Positions 48,417-56,969 of a stretch of DNA of 64,000 nucleotides are shown here, in pieces. The stretch lies in the NCBI GenBank assembly GCA_015063325.1, contig SVUK01000016.1:33844-97843 (forward strand), given 5' to 3'. The number at the start of each line of letters is the position of its first letter. Position 1 is the stretch's first letter. Source of the DNA: Oscillospiraceae bacterium (GTDB lineage Bacteria; Bacillota; Clostridia; Oscillospirales; CAG-272). The position numbers were made by a program, and so were the translations under genes. A model generated the notes under the pieces. The model made no database searches, was not told where the DNA came from, and saw nothing but the letters and a program-made list of their open reading frames with translations.

Positions 48417-50630
48417 TTAATGCAAGCCAAGGTAAATCAGCAGCACGGAAATGTCTGCCGGATTTACGCCGCTGATACGCGAAGCCTGTCCAACCGTTAA
48501 AGGTCTTATTTTTTCCAGCTTTTGCGCCGCTTCAATGCGAAGACCGTTAATATCGCGGTAGCAAAGATCGGGCGGAAGCTTTTTTTCTTCCAGCTTATGC
48601 TGGCGCGCGATTTCGGCGGTCTGCCGTGTTACGTATCCGGCGTATTTAATGTCATTTTCTACTGTCATGCGCTCAATACGCGCCAAATTTGGACGTTGCA
48701 AATCAATTTCTTTGAGCTTTTCATAGGTTACTGCCGGGCGGCGTAATAAATCAGCAAGCGAAGCGCCGGACTTAAGTGCCGTTTCTTCAATTGATTCCAG
48801 GAAATCGTTTGCCGATTCGGGCGATACATAGGTCGATTCCAAACGTGTTTTTTCAGTTGCAATGCGCTCCTGCTTTTGCAGGAAGATCTCGTATTGCTTC
48901 TTTGAGACAAGACCGGCTTTGTATCCAATCGGCGTCAGACGCGCGTCGGCATTGTCCTGACGAAGCAAAAGACGATATTCCGAGCGTGAAGTCATCATTC
49001 GATAAGGCTCGTTTGTCCCTTTAGTTACCAAATCGTCAATCAACGTTCCAATATAACTTTCGGTGCGTGAAAGAATCATCGGATCTAAACCTTTTACTTT
49101 GCGCGCCGCGTTAATTCCGGCAACCAAGCCCTGTGCGGCAGCTTCCTCATATCCCGATGTGCCGTTAAACTGTCCGGCGCCAAACAATCCGCCAATGGAT
49201 TTAAACTCCAAAGATGCGTCCATTTGTGTTGGATCTGCGCAATCATACTCAATTGCATAGGCGTAGCGCATAATTTCGGCGTGTTCAAAGCCTGGAAGCG
49301 TGCGAAGCATTGCGTGCTGAACGTCGGTTGGGAGAGAGGTAGAAAAGCCCTGTAAATACATTTCATTGGTATTTTCGCCCAACGGTTCAACAAAGAGCTG
49401 GTGGCGGTCCTTGTCGACAAATCGAACGAGCTTATCTTCAATAGAAGGACAATAACGCGGACCGGTGCCATGAATTTTGCCCGAATACATGGCGCTTCGT
49501 GTAATATTTTCGCGAATCACCCGATGCGTTTCGGCATTGGTATAAACAATATGGCAGGGAATTTGCTTCATTCCAATAAACGCGTCCTCGCGCGTGCGAT
49601 AAGAATAGGGAAGAATTTCTTCCTCGCCCGGTTGCTCTTCCAGCTGGGAAAAATCAATCGAGGAGCGTTGAATACGAGCCGGTGTACCTGTTTTAAAACG
49701 AACAAGAGAAACGCCGATTTCAGCAAGCGACTGTGAAAGTAAACTTGCCGGAAGAGAACCGTCCGGACCTGCCGAATAGCTAACGTTTCCAACAAAAACG
49801 GCGCCGTCTAAATAGGTTCCCGTAGCAACAACAACGGCTTCGCATTTCCAAACCTCACCCAATCGGGTGGTGACTGAGCAAACGCGAGGGAAAAAATCGC
49901 CCGAATGTTTCACGTGAAACATTGTCGAGAAATTCTCCGGTTCTTGCAATTGTTTCACGTGAAACAAAGCGTCAGCCCTTTCCGAATTATGCGCTTGTTC
50001 CGCATCAGTTGACTCGTTGTAAACCGGTTTGTTCCCACCAAGTTCGTCTAATTTTGTTTGCGTTTGTCCTGCGTAGGTCGGTCTGTTTACGCCCAATTCG
50101 CTTGAGCTTCCTTGCGTGCTGTTCTCAAAAATGCCTTTTACTGTATCTTTTTCTTGATTATCTATATTGTTAAATAATTCACAATCTTGTTGAGGTGTCC
50201 CGGCGTCTAACGGTTTAGATGAGATACTATGTGAAGAAGTTGTTTGCACAGAAACAATCTCTGCTTGCACCACGCGTAAGTGTGGTGTGTTTTCCAACGT
50301 TTGTTTCATTAAAGCGTGGTATTTTTGGCGGTCGGCTTGAACGCGCTTGCTTTGCACAGCCGCACCCTTGCCCATATTTAACGTGCGCGATTGGAGGGTT
50401 ACCCGGTCGGCGGCATACCCCATTTCACCGCCTAAAGCGTCAATCTCGAAAACAAGATGTCCTTTCGCCGTTCCGCCAATGGAGGGATTGCAGGGCATAT
50501 TCGCAATGCTGTCCAGCGAAAGGGTGAACAAAACGGTATCAACGCCCATGCGCGCGCTTGCCAGTGCCGCTTCAATGCCGGCGTGCCCGGCGCCAATGAC
50601 GGCAACCGAGGTTTTCAGCTCGTTTTTCAT
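48417..50630 (-). CDS. mnmG: tRNA uridine-5-carboxymethylaminomethyl modification enzyme MnmG (GidA), with large internal insertion
   Basis: VIGAGHAGIEAALASARMGVDTVLFT...MPCNPSIGGTAKGHLVFEIDALGG; C-terminal IGQASRISGVNPADISVLLIYL; 737 aa versus approx. 620-630 expected. Confidence 0.97.
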   Translation of the reverse strand: MKNELKTSVAVIGAGHAGIEAALASARMGVDTVLFTLSLDSIANMPCNPSIGGTAKGHLVFEIDALGGEMGYAADRVTLQSRTLNMGKGAAVQSKRVQADRQKYHALMKQTLENTPHLRVVQAEIVSVQTTSSHSISSKPLDAGTPQQDCELFNNIDNQEKDTVKGIFENSTQGSSSELGVNRPTYAGQTQTKLDELGGNKPVYNESTDAEQAHNSERADALFHVKQLQEPENFSTMFHVKHSGDFFPRVCSVTTRLGEVWKCEAVVVATGTYLDGAVFVGNVSYSAGPDGSLPASLLSQSLAEIGVSLVRFKTGTPARIQRSSIDFSQLEEQPGEEEILPYSYRTREDAFIGMKQIPCHIVYTNAETHRVIRENITRSAMYSGKIHGTGPRYCPSIEDKLVRFVDKDRHQLFVEPLGENTNEMYLQGFSTSLPTDVQHAMLRTLPGFEHAEIMRYAYAIEYDCADPTQMDASLEFKSIGGLFGAGQFNGTSGYEEAAAQGLVAGINAARKVKGLDPMILSRTESYIGTLIDDLVTKGTNEPYRMMTSRSEYRLLLRQDNADARLTPIGYKAGLVSKKQYEIFLQKQERIATEKTRLESTYVSPESANDFLESIEETALKSGASLADLLRRPAVTYEKLKEIDLQRPNLARIERMTVENDIKYAGYVTRQTAEIARQHKLEEKKLPPDLCYRDINGLRIEAAQKLEKIRPLTVGQASRISGVNPADISVLLIYLGLH
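49906..49921. promoter_or_regulatory. parS: parS site (perfect) inside mnmG coding sequence
   Basis: TGTTTCACGTGAAACA. Confidence 0.93.
49951..49966. promoter_or_regulatory. parS: parS site (perfect) inside mnmG coding sequence
   Basis: TGTTTCACGTGAAACA. Confidence 0.93.
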
Positions 50631-50775
50631 GCGTTTTTCCCTCCTTTTTTCATTCGATCAGGCGTTAAAAAAGTTGATTTTTGCATATACGTCCTTCAAA
50701 TTTCCACAAACTGTGGAAAACTTATAAAATCAGTCAAAACCGGTAAAATTTGCAACCCGTATATGAAAAAACGGG

Positions 50776-51405
50776 TCATTTTGCCGTCAAAATCCGCTTT
50801 TCGGTTACGAGAAGATCAACCGAAAGGTCATGCGGCTCGGCAAAAACCGTATCACAGAGGAATCGTTCGGCACAAACGCCGATTTTTTTGCCCGGAAAAT
50901 GCACCGAAAATCGGTCGTAATAACCGCCGCCGTAGCCAAGGCGGGCAAGGGTTTGATCATATCCAAGCGCCGGGAGCAGGCAAACGGCGTTTTCGTCGGG
51001 CGTCAGCTCGCGCGCCGATTCAGGCGGTACGGGAATGCCGAATGCACCCGGCTCAAATACTGTTTGCGCGTCTGCCTGCCGAAAAATAAGACCTTTCGGG
51101 TTTGACCGACAAACGGGAAACCCGACCGGAACACCCCTTGTTTCGGCAATTTTTGCAAGCGAAAGAAGATTGGCTTCACTGCCGATCGGATCGTATAAAA
51201 GGAGCATGGAAGCCGACAGAAAACAGGGCAGGGAGGAGATTTTTTGACACAGGGTATCTTCAAGCGCTCTTCGCTCGGCAAGTGAAAGCGCGTCGCGCTC
51301 GGCAAGCAAAATCTTTCGCAACCGGCGTTTTTTTTCTTGTTTGGATTCCGGAATGTCGAAAAAGAGCCTGTTCGCGGTTTGATCGGGTTCGGATTTTTTG
51401 TTCAT
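50776..51405 (-). CDS. 5-formyltetrahydrofolate cyclo-ligase
   Basis: LRKILLAERDALSLAERRALEDTLCQKI...GFPVCR...LLPALGYDQTLARLGYGGGYYDRF. Confidence 0.95.
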   Translation of the reverse strand: MNKKSEPDQTANRLFFDIPESKQEKKRRLRKILLAERDALSLAERRALEDTLCQKISSLPCFLSASMLLLYDPIGSEANLLSLAKIAETRGVPVGFPVCRSNPKGLIFRQADAQTVFEPGAFGIPVPPESARELTPDENAVCLLPALGYDQTLARLGYGGGYYDRFSVHFPGKKIGVCAERFLCDTVFAEPHDLSVDLLVTEKRILTAK

Positions 51406-51441
51406 TTTTAATTTAGCCGTTTATAAATTTTATTTTAGCCG

Positions 51442-51984
51442 TCAGTCGGCAAGAATGCTTTTGCGAATCTTTTCGGCGGTTTCTTTGCCGCGCAGGGCAC
51501 AGAGAATCTCCAAGCCGAATTCCATTGCAACGCCCATTCCGGCGGCGGTGATGATATTTCCGTCGCGAACTACGCGCTTTTGAGAAATCCTTGCCCCTGT
51601 AAGCTCGCCTTCAAATCCGGGAAAACAGATTGCTTCCTTGCCCGAAAGATAACCGCGTTTGCCGAGAACAAACGGGGCGGCGCAAATGGCGCATAGCAAA
51701 CCGCCGTTTGCGGCGGTAACGCGCAGGGCGGCGTCCACCGTGCGCGAGGCGTCCAAATTTTTTGCGCCGGGCATTCCGCCGGGCAAAATCACCGCTTCGG
51801 GGGCGCTGTCACGGAAAAGTGTTTCGGGAAGGTCGGCGCCAACCGGAATTCCGTGGGAGCCAACGACAAAATCCGAACCGCCAACGGCAACGGTGGTCAC
51901 CTCCACACCGCCGCGGCGCAAAAGATCCAGGGGCAGAAGCGCCTCAATTTCTTCAAATCCGTTTGCCAAAAACAGATAAACCAT
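51442..51984 (-). CDS. DJ-1/PfpI family protein
   Basis: MVYLFLANGFEEIEALLPLDLLRRGGVEVTTV...ILPGGMPGAKNL...LCAICAAPFVLGKRG. Confidence 0.95.
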   Translation of the reverse strand: MVYLFLANGFEEIEALLPLDLLRRGGVEVTTVAVGGSDFVVGSHGIPVGADLPETLFRDSAPEAVILPGGMPGAKNLDASRTVDAALRVTAANGGLLCAICAAPFVLGKRGYLSGKEAICFPGFEGELTGARISQKRVVRDGNIITAAGMGVAMEFGLEILCALRGKETAEKIRKSILAD

Positions 51985-52093
51985 ATGATTCTCCTTTTTA
52001 TAAGAATAACAAGGATAAAATGCCGAAAATTATGCAAAAAAAGTGTGATTTTCGCATATACGGGTTGCAAAAAAGAAAAATAAATTTCAAAGC

Positions 52094-52123
52094 AAAAACC
52101 CCGTCCGGTGGGTCGGGGTTTTT
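52094..52123 (-). terminator. Terminator downstream of sepF
   Basis: AAAAACCCCG-tccggtgggt-CGGGGTTTTT. Confidence 0.85.
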
Positions 52124-52149
52124 CAAAAATCAAATGTTTTTTGGAAAAA

Positions 52150-52608
52150 TCAATCCTCTTCTTCTTCCTCTTCGCCGCCGAAATCGGGAATCACCCCGGC
52201 AATATCCACTCCGGCAGGGGAGATGATAATGGTGTTACGGTTGGTTTTGGTCATCTCGCCGCCAATCACATAAGCAACGCCGGCAAGAAAGTCGACCAAA
52301 CGGTATGCCTGGTCTTTTTCCAAATTGCTGATATCCAAAAGAACGATGGAACCGTCTTTCAGCAAATCGGCAACCGGAATGGCGTCGGCGGTGGAGCGAG
52401 GGGTCATAATTTTCAGCGAGACCTTCTCCATCGGAACGGCGGGGCGAATGTTGGGATTTTTGCGGTCGGAGGAGTCAACGGCGGCAATTCCGGCGGCAAT
52501 GTCGGGATCGTCAAAATCCTGCTCGTCCAAAAAATCGTTTTCGTCGTTTTCGTCAACAGGATCGTCAATGGGGTCGTTTCCCCGAATAAAGCGTTTGAGC
52601 AGGTTCAT
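52150..52608 (-). CDS. sepF: Cell division protein SepF
   Basis: MNLLKRFIRG...SLKIMTPRSTADAIPVADLLKDGSIVLLDISNLEKDQAYRLVDFLAGVAYVIGGEMTKTNRNTIIISPAGVDI. Confidence 0.95.
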   Translation of the reverse strand: MNLLKRFIRGNDPIDDPVDENDENDFLDEQDFDDPDIAAGIAAVDSSDRKNPNIRPAVPMEKVSLKIMTPRSTADAIPVADLLKDGSIVLLDISNLEKDQAYRLVDFLAGVAYVIGGEMTKTNRNTIIISPAGVDIAGVIPDFGGEEEEEED

Positions 52609-52625
52609 AGTCAATCTCCTTTACG

Positions 52626-53342
52626 TCATTTTCTTTCTTCATCGGTGTTTTCCGGCTCGCGGAACAGGGATCTGCCAACGCGGACGATGGTCGCCCCCTC
52701 TTCGATCGCAACCGGGAAACTTTCGGACATACCCATAGAAAAAACGGGTCTATCTATATTATGAAGTTTTTTCTGCCAAATGTCAAGCCCCCGACGAAAA
52801 GTTTCGCGGAAAAATTTTCGTGCGTCCTCGGGATTATCGGCGTGCGGCGCCATGGTCATAAATCCGCGCAGGCGCAAATGGGGCAGTTTTGCAATCTCTT
52901 CGCAAAGCGCCGCCGCGTCCTCGGGCATTACGCCGCTTTTGTTCGGCTCGCGGCCGCTGTTGATTTCGCAGAGGATGTCCATCCGGATTCCGTGCTTTGC
53001 CGCCTGACGGTCAATTTCTTTTGCCAAAGAAAGCGAATCCACCGAATGGATCAGCGTTACTTTGTCGATGATATATTTGACTTTGTTGGATTGCAGGGTT
53101 CCGATAAAATGAAAGCTGACCCCCTCGCGGCGGATGGTCTCCCAGTGCTCAAGGAGCTGTTGAACGCGGTTTTCCCCAATGTTTTTCACGCCGAGCGTGC
53201 CGGTCAGATAATCAATGTGCACCGCGTCGGTATATTTAACGGCGGCAACCAAAAGCGGCTCCGGATTTCCGCTTTTTTCACAGGAGGCTTGCATTTTTTC
53301 GCGGACTGCCGCAAAATTTCGATCCATATAAGAAAAATCCAT
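52626..53342 (-). CDS. YggS-family pyridoxal-phosphate homeostasis protein
   Basis: LLVAAVKYTDAVHIDYL...IGENRVQQLLEHW...FHFIGTLQSNKVKYI. Confidence 0.95.
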   Translation of the reverse strand: MDFSYMDRNFAAVREKMQASCEKSGNPEPLLVAAVKYTDAVHIDYLTGTLGVKNIGENRVQQLLEHWETIRREGVSFHFIGTLQSNKVKYIIDKVTLIHSVDSLSLAKEIDRQAAKHGIRMDILCEINSGREPNKSGVMPEDAAALCEEIAKLPHLRLRGFMTMAPHADNPEDARKFFRETFRRGLDIWQKKLHNIDRPVFSMGMSESFPVAIEEGATIVRVGRSLFREPENTDEERK

Positions 53343-54271
53343 TAGCGCGTTTCTCCTTCCGAAAGTATTTTTGAAAGCGCCGGGACGACGTCGTCGGCGG
53401 GCAGTGCCTCCGCATAAGACTTTGCCGAAAACCAGGTCAACTGGCGTTTCGCGTAGTGACGGGTGGCGGTTTTCAGGGTTTCAACCGCCGTTTGCAGATT
53501 GCATTCCCCGTGCAGATAGGGGAGAATTTCTTTATAGCCGATTGCCTGGGCGGCGGTGGAATTTTTTTCGAAAACGCCGCGCCGATCCAGCGCTTCGGTT
53601 TCTTCCAAAAGTCCTGCCGCAAGCATTTGGTCCACGCGCAGATCGATCCTGCGGTAAAGGTCTTCGCGCGGACGGTCGAGAAGAATCACGCGCGCGTCAA
53701 AACGGCATTCCGCAGTTTTTGTTTGCGCGTCCCAAACGCTTTTGGGCGTTCCGGTCAGGCGGTAGATTTCAAGGGCGCGTGCCACGCGGCGAACATTGTT
53801 TTTATGAATGACGGCGGCGCTTGCAGGATCGACTTTCGCAAGCTCCTGGTGCAGAAAATCGGCGCCTTTTTCTTCAGCTTCTCGAAGCAACTCTGCGCGT
53901 AAAACTTCGTCCGAAAGGGTGGTTGCCGGAAGACCGCCGCAAAGAAAACGGTCTAAATATAACCCGGTTCCGCCGCAGAAAATCGGCAGTTTTCCGCGCC
54001 CGGCAATCTCGCGGACGGCGATTTCTGCGTCGGAGACGTAGGAGGCGACCGAGTAGGGCGCGTCGGGCTCGGCAACGTCGATCAGATGGTGGGGAATTTC
54101 CCGGCGCTCGGCAAGCGTCGGCTTTGCGGTCGCAATATCCATGCCGCGGTAAACCTGCATCGAATCGCAGGAGACAATTTCGCCGCCGAACCGCCGCGCA
54201 AGCTCCAGCGCCGCGGCACTCTTGCCCGAAGCCGTTGCGCCAACCAGCGCAATCAGCCGGATTTTTTTCAT
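53342..54271 (-). CDS. miaA: tRNA dimethylallyltransferase
   Basis: LIALVGATASGKSAAALELARRFGGEIVSCDSMQVYRGMDIATAKPT. Confidence 0.97.
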   Translation of the reverse strand: MKKIRLIALVGATASGKSAAALELARRFGGEIVSCDSMQVYRGMDIATAKPTLAERREIPHHLIDVAEPDAPYSVASYVSDAEIAVREIAGRGKLPIFCGGTGLYLDRFLCGGLPATTLSDEVLRAELLREAEEKGADFLHQELAKVDPASAAVIHKNNVRRVARALEIYRLTGTPKSVWDAQTKTAECRFDARVILLDRPREDLYRRIDLRVDQMLAAGLLEETEALDRRGVFEKNSTAAQAIGYKEILPYLHGECNLQTAVETLKTATRHYAKRQLTWFSAKSYAEALPADDVVPALSKILSEGETR

Positions 54272-54531
54272 ACCGTCTCCTCCGTTTCTGTTAGAATATT
54301 TGGTTTTTTAATCTTTAAAAACATCAAAAATCGCCGTTTTTTGATAAAAATTTCAGCGGTTTTTTGGGGTGCTTTTCGGGTGTTTTTCGGAGTATTTTCG
54401 TAATTTTTCGGGTACTTTTTGAGGACACTTTTACTGTATCGATTCCATCGCATTTAGTATATCTGTTATATCGCGTTTATTATATCTATTATATCACGAA
54501 ACCAAAAAAAGTCAAGGGAGATTTCCGAATC

Positions 54532-55806
54532 GTGAAAGTATTATTGCTTGCCGACGGCATGGAGTCCGGCGGCGCCGAAACGCATATTCTGACGCTTGCA
54601 CGCGAACTGCTTCGATCCGGGCACGAGGTTGGACTTTTTTCCTGCGGCGGCAAAATTGCCGATCGTCTGGAAAGGGAAGGGGTATACTGTCGCACCGTTC
54701 CGAAAATCGGGCACAACCCGTTCGCATTTTGGGCGGCAAAGAGGATTTTGTCAAAGGAAGTTCGCAAAAACGGCTATGAAATTCTCCATGCCCACACCCG
54801 AATGACCGCGCTTCTTGCTCGGCAATTTTGCAACCCGTATATTAAAAAATCGGCAAAAACACCTCCGCTTGTCGTTACGGCTCATGCCAAATTCCGCGCG
54901 GACGGGATTTTTCGGTTGTTAAGCGTTTGGGGCGAGGAGACGATTGCCGTTTCCGAGGACCTGCGCGCCTATCTTGCCGACCGTTATCGCGTGCCTGCCG
55001 AGCGGATCACGGTGATCCCAAACGGGATTGACGCAGATTTATATTCTCCGGAAGATGGTTTTTTCGAAAAAAAGGAGAATCCTTCGGGAAAAAAAGAGGA
55101 TTTTCCGAAGAAAAGGAAAATTCCCTTTGAAAAAACAGAAATCGATCCAAATAAGACAGGAAGCCTTTCGGCAAAAAAGGGATGTTTTGAGGAAAATTTT
55201 AACAATAAGCCTTTGGAAATTTTATTTGTCAGTCGTCTCGATTCCGACTGCTCTCTTGGGGCGGAGTTGCTTTGCCGTGCGGCGCAAATTTTGGAAGGGT
55301 CGGAGACGGTTCCGCCCTTTTGCGTTACAATTGCCGGGCAGGGGAGCGAAGCGCCTCGCCTTTGCAAACTTGCCGGGAAAACAAATTTGCTTGCCGGAAA
55401 ACCGTTGGTCCGCCTTGTCCGACCGCAGGGGGAGCGCGAATTGATTGCTCTTTACCGACGCTCGAAAATTTTTGTCGGCGTTTCTCGCGCGGCTTTGGAA
55501 GCTTCCTTTTGCGGCTGTGCGGTTCTCCTTTGCGGCAACGAGGGGTACGGCGGTTTACTTTCGCCCGACCGCGCCGATCTTGCCGCCTCCAATTTTACCT
55601 GCCGCGGCTTGCCTGCGGCGACCGAAAAGAGATTGGTTCGCGACCTTGCAGGACTGCTTCAAAATCCCGACCTATGCCATGCGAACGCGGAGGAAACGAG
55701 ACGTTGGGCGCGCAAAAATTTTTCGGCGAAATCGGCGGTGGAAGAGACCGAACGAGTCTATCGGAAACTGCTTTGGCACCGCGGAAAAGGAGCATATTTG
55801 AAATGA
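54532..55806 (+). CDS. GT4-type glycosyltransferase (GTG start) with low-complexity Lys-rich insert
   Basis: LLLADGMESGGAETHILTLARELLRSGHEVGLFSCGG...ITVIPNGIDADLYSP...ILFVSRLD. Confidence 0.88.
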   Translation: MKVLLLADGMESGGAETHILTLARELLRSGHEVGLFSCGGKIADRLEREGVYCRTVPKIGHNPFAFWAAKRILSKEVRKNGYEILHAHTRMTALLARQFCNPYIKKSAKTPPLVVTAHAKFRADGIFRLLSVWGEETIAVSEDLRAYLADRYRVPAERITVIPNGIDADLYSPEDGFFEKKENPSGKKEDFPKKRKIPFEKTEIDPNKTGSLSAKKGCFEENFNNKPLEILFVSRLDSDCSLGAELLCRAAQILEGSETVPPFCVTIAGQGSEAPRLCKLAGKTNLLAGKPLVRLVRPQGERELIALYRRSKIFVGVSRAALEASFCGCAVLLCGNEGYGGLLSPDRADLAASNFTCRGLPAATEKRLVRDLAGLLQNPDLCHANAEETRRWARKNFSAKSAVEETERVYRKLLWHRGKGAYLK

Positions 55807-56969
55807 TTAAAAAACGAAAAAAACTGCCCTATATTGTGATCGGCGGTTATGCCGGGTGCGGAAATTTGGGGGACGACGCAATTTTGCAGGGGATTTTGGA
55901 AGGGCTTTGGCAAAACGGGATTTTGCCGCGTTCGGTTACGGTGCTTTCGGGGCGGCCGCGCCGGGACGCCGCTCGTTTCGGCGTTCGTTGCGTACACCGA
56001 ATGAATCCGTTTTCGCTCATATTCTCGCTTTTTTGCGCCGATCTTTTTGTTTCGGGCGGCGGAACGCTTTTGCAAAACCGTACCGGGCGGCGTTCGCTCT
56101 TTTATTACCTTTTCCTGTTGCGGCTGGCGCGTCTTTGCGGCTGTCGGACGGTGGTGCTTGGGGGACTGGGCGCGATTTCCGGCTTGCGTGCGCGTCGATC
56201 GGTCAAAAATGAGCTGGAAAAATGCGCTGCAATTTTTTTGCGCGACGAGCTTTCGGCGGCGCTTGCCCGGGAAATGGGCTTGAAAAATCCGCGTTTGACG
56301 GTAGGCGCCGATTCCGCCTTTCTGTTGCCCGAGCCGCCCCCCTTGCGCTCGGCTTATTTGGTTGCTCGGCTGGTGGGGGATTTGAAAAAGCAATTCCTCT
56401 GCGTTTGCCCTTGCGGCGGTGCTTCAACAAAGGGTCTTGCAGAATTTTTGCGCGGTTCGTTTGCGGGTTTTTATCCGATTTTTCTCCTTTGTGATCCGGT
56501 TCGGGACGAATCTTCCGCGCGGCGACTGCAAGCGCGGTTCGGCGGCATTTTATATGTCCCCCGTGACGTCAGCGAGGCGGCGGCGTTGTTTCGATCGGCA
56601 CAAATCGTGCTTTCCTCGCGGCTCCACCCGTTAATCCTTTCGGTGCGCGTCGGGGCGCGCTGCGTTTGTCTTTCGGGTGGTGACCCCAAGCTTTCGGCGT
56701 TTTGTCAAAGCGCAGGCATTCCCCTCTTTTCTGCCGACATGGGTGCGGAAAATCCGCCTTCCGCCGCCGCTTTGGGGACAATTCCGGCACCTGACGGAGC
56801 CGAATTTTGCCGCAAAGCGGCAAAAGATCTTGCAATTCTTTCCCGAATGGTTTATAATGGAATTTATAACGGAAAAGAAGAGCCGTCCGCAGAGCAACGG
56901 CGGACGACGGGGAGGATTTTGCATGAAAAACGCGCAGCTGGCGGATCTGCTCCGCCCGACCACCATTGA
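55803..56969 (+). CDS. csaB: Polysaccharide pyruvyl transferase, CsaB-like
   Basis: IVIGGYAGCGNLGDDAILQGILEGL...DLFVSGGGTLLQNRTGRRSLFYYLFLLRLA; ATGA overlap with the glycosyltransferase. Confidence 0.9.
   Translation: MIKKRKKLPYIVIGGYAGCGNLGDDAILQGILEGLWQNGILPRSVTVLSGRPRRDAARFGVRCVHRMNPFSLIFSLFCADLFVSGGGTLLQNRTGRRSLFYYLFLLRLARLCGCRTVVLGGLGAISGLRARRSVKNELEKCAAIFLRDELSAALAREMGLKNPRLTVGADSAFLLPEPPPLRSAYLVARLVGDLKKQFLCVCPCGGASTKGLAEFLRGSFAGFYPIFLLCDPVRDESSARRLQARFGGILYVPRDVSEAAALFRSAQIVLSSRLHPLILSVRVGARCVCLSGGDPKLSAFCQSAGIPLFSADMGAENPPSAAALGTIPAPDGAEFCRKAAKDLAILSRMVYNGIYNGKEEPSAEQRRTTGRILHEKRAAGGSAPPDHH

Noticed and set aside
47527-50630. FHVKQ-type peptides in several short ORFs as a shared protein motif
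   Set aside because: They are translations of the parS palindrome TGTTTCACGTGAAACA, not a protein motif.
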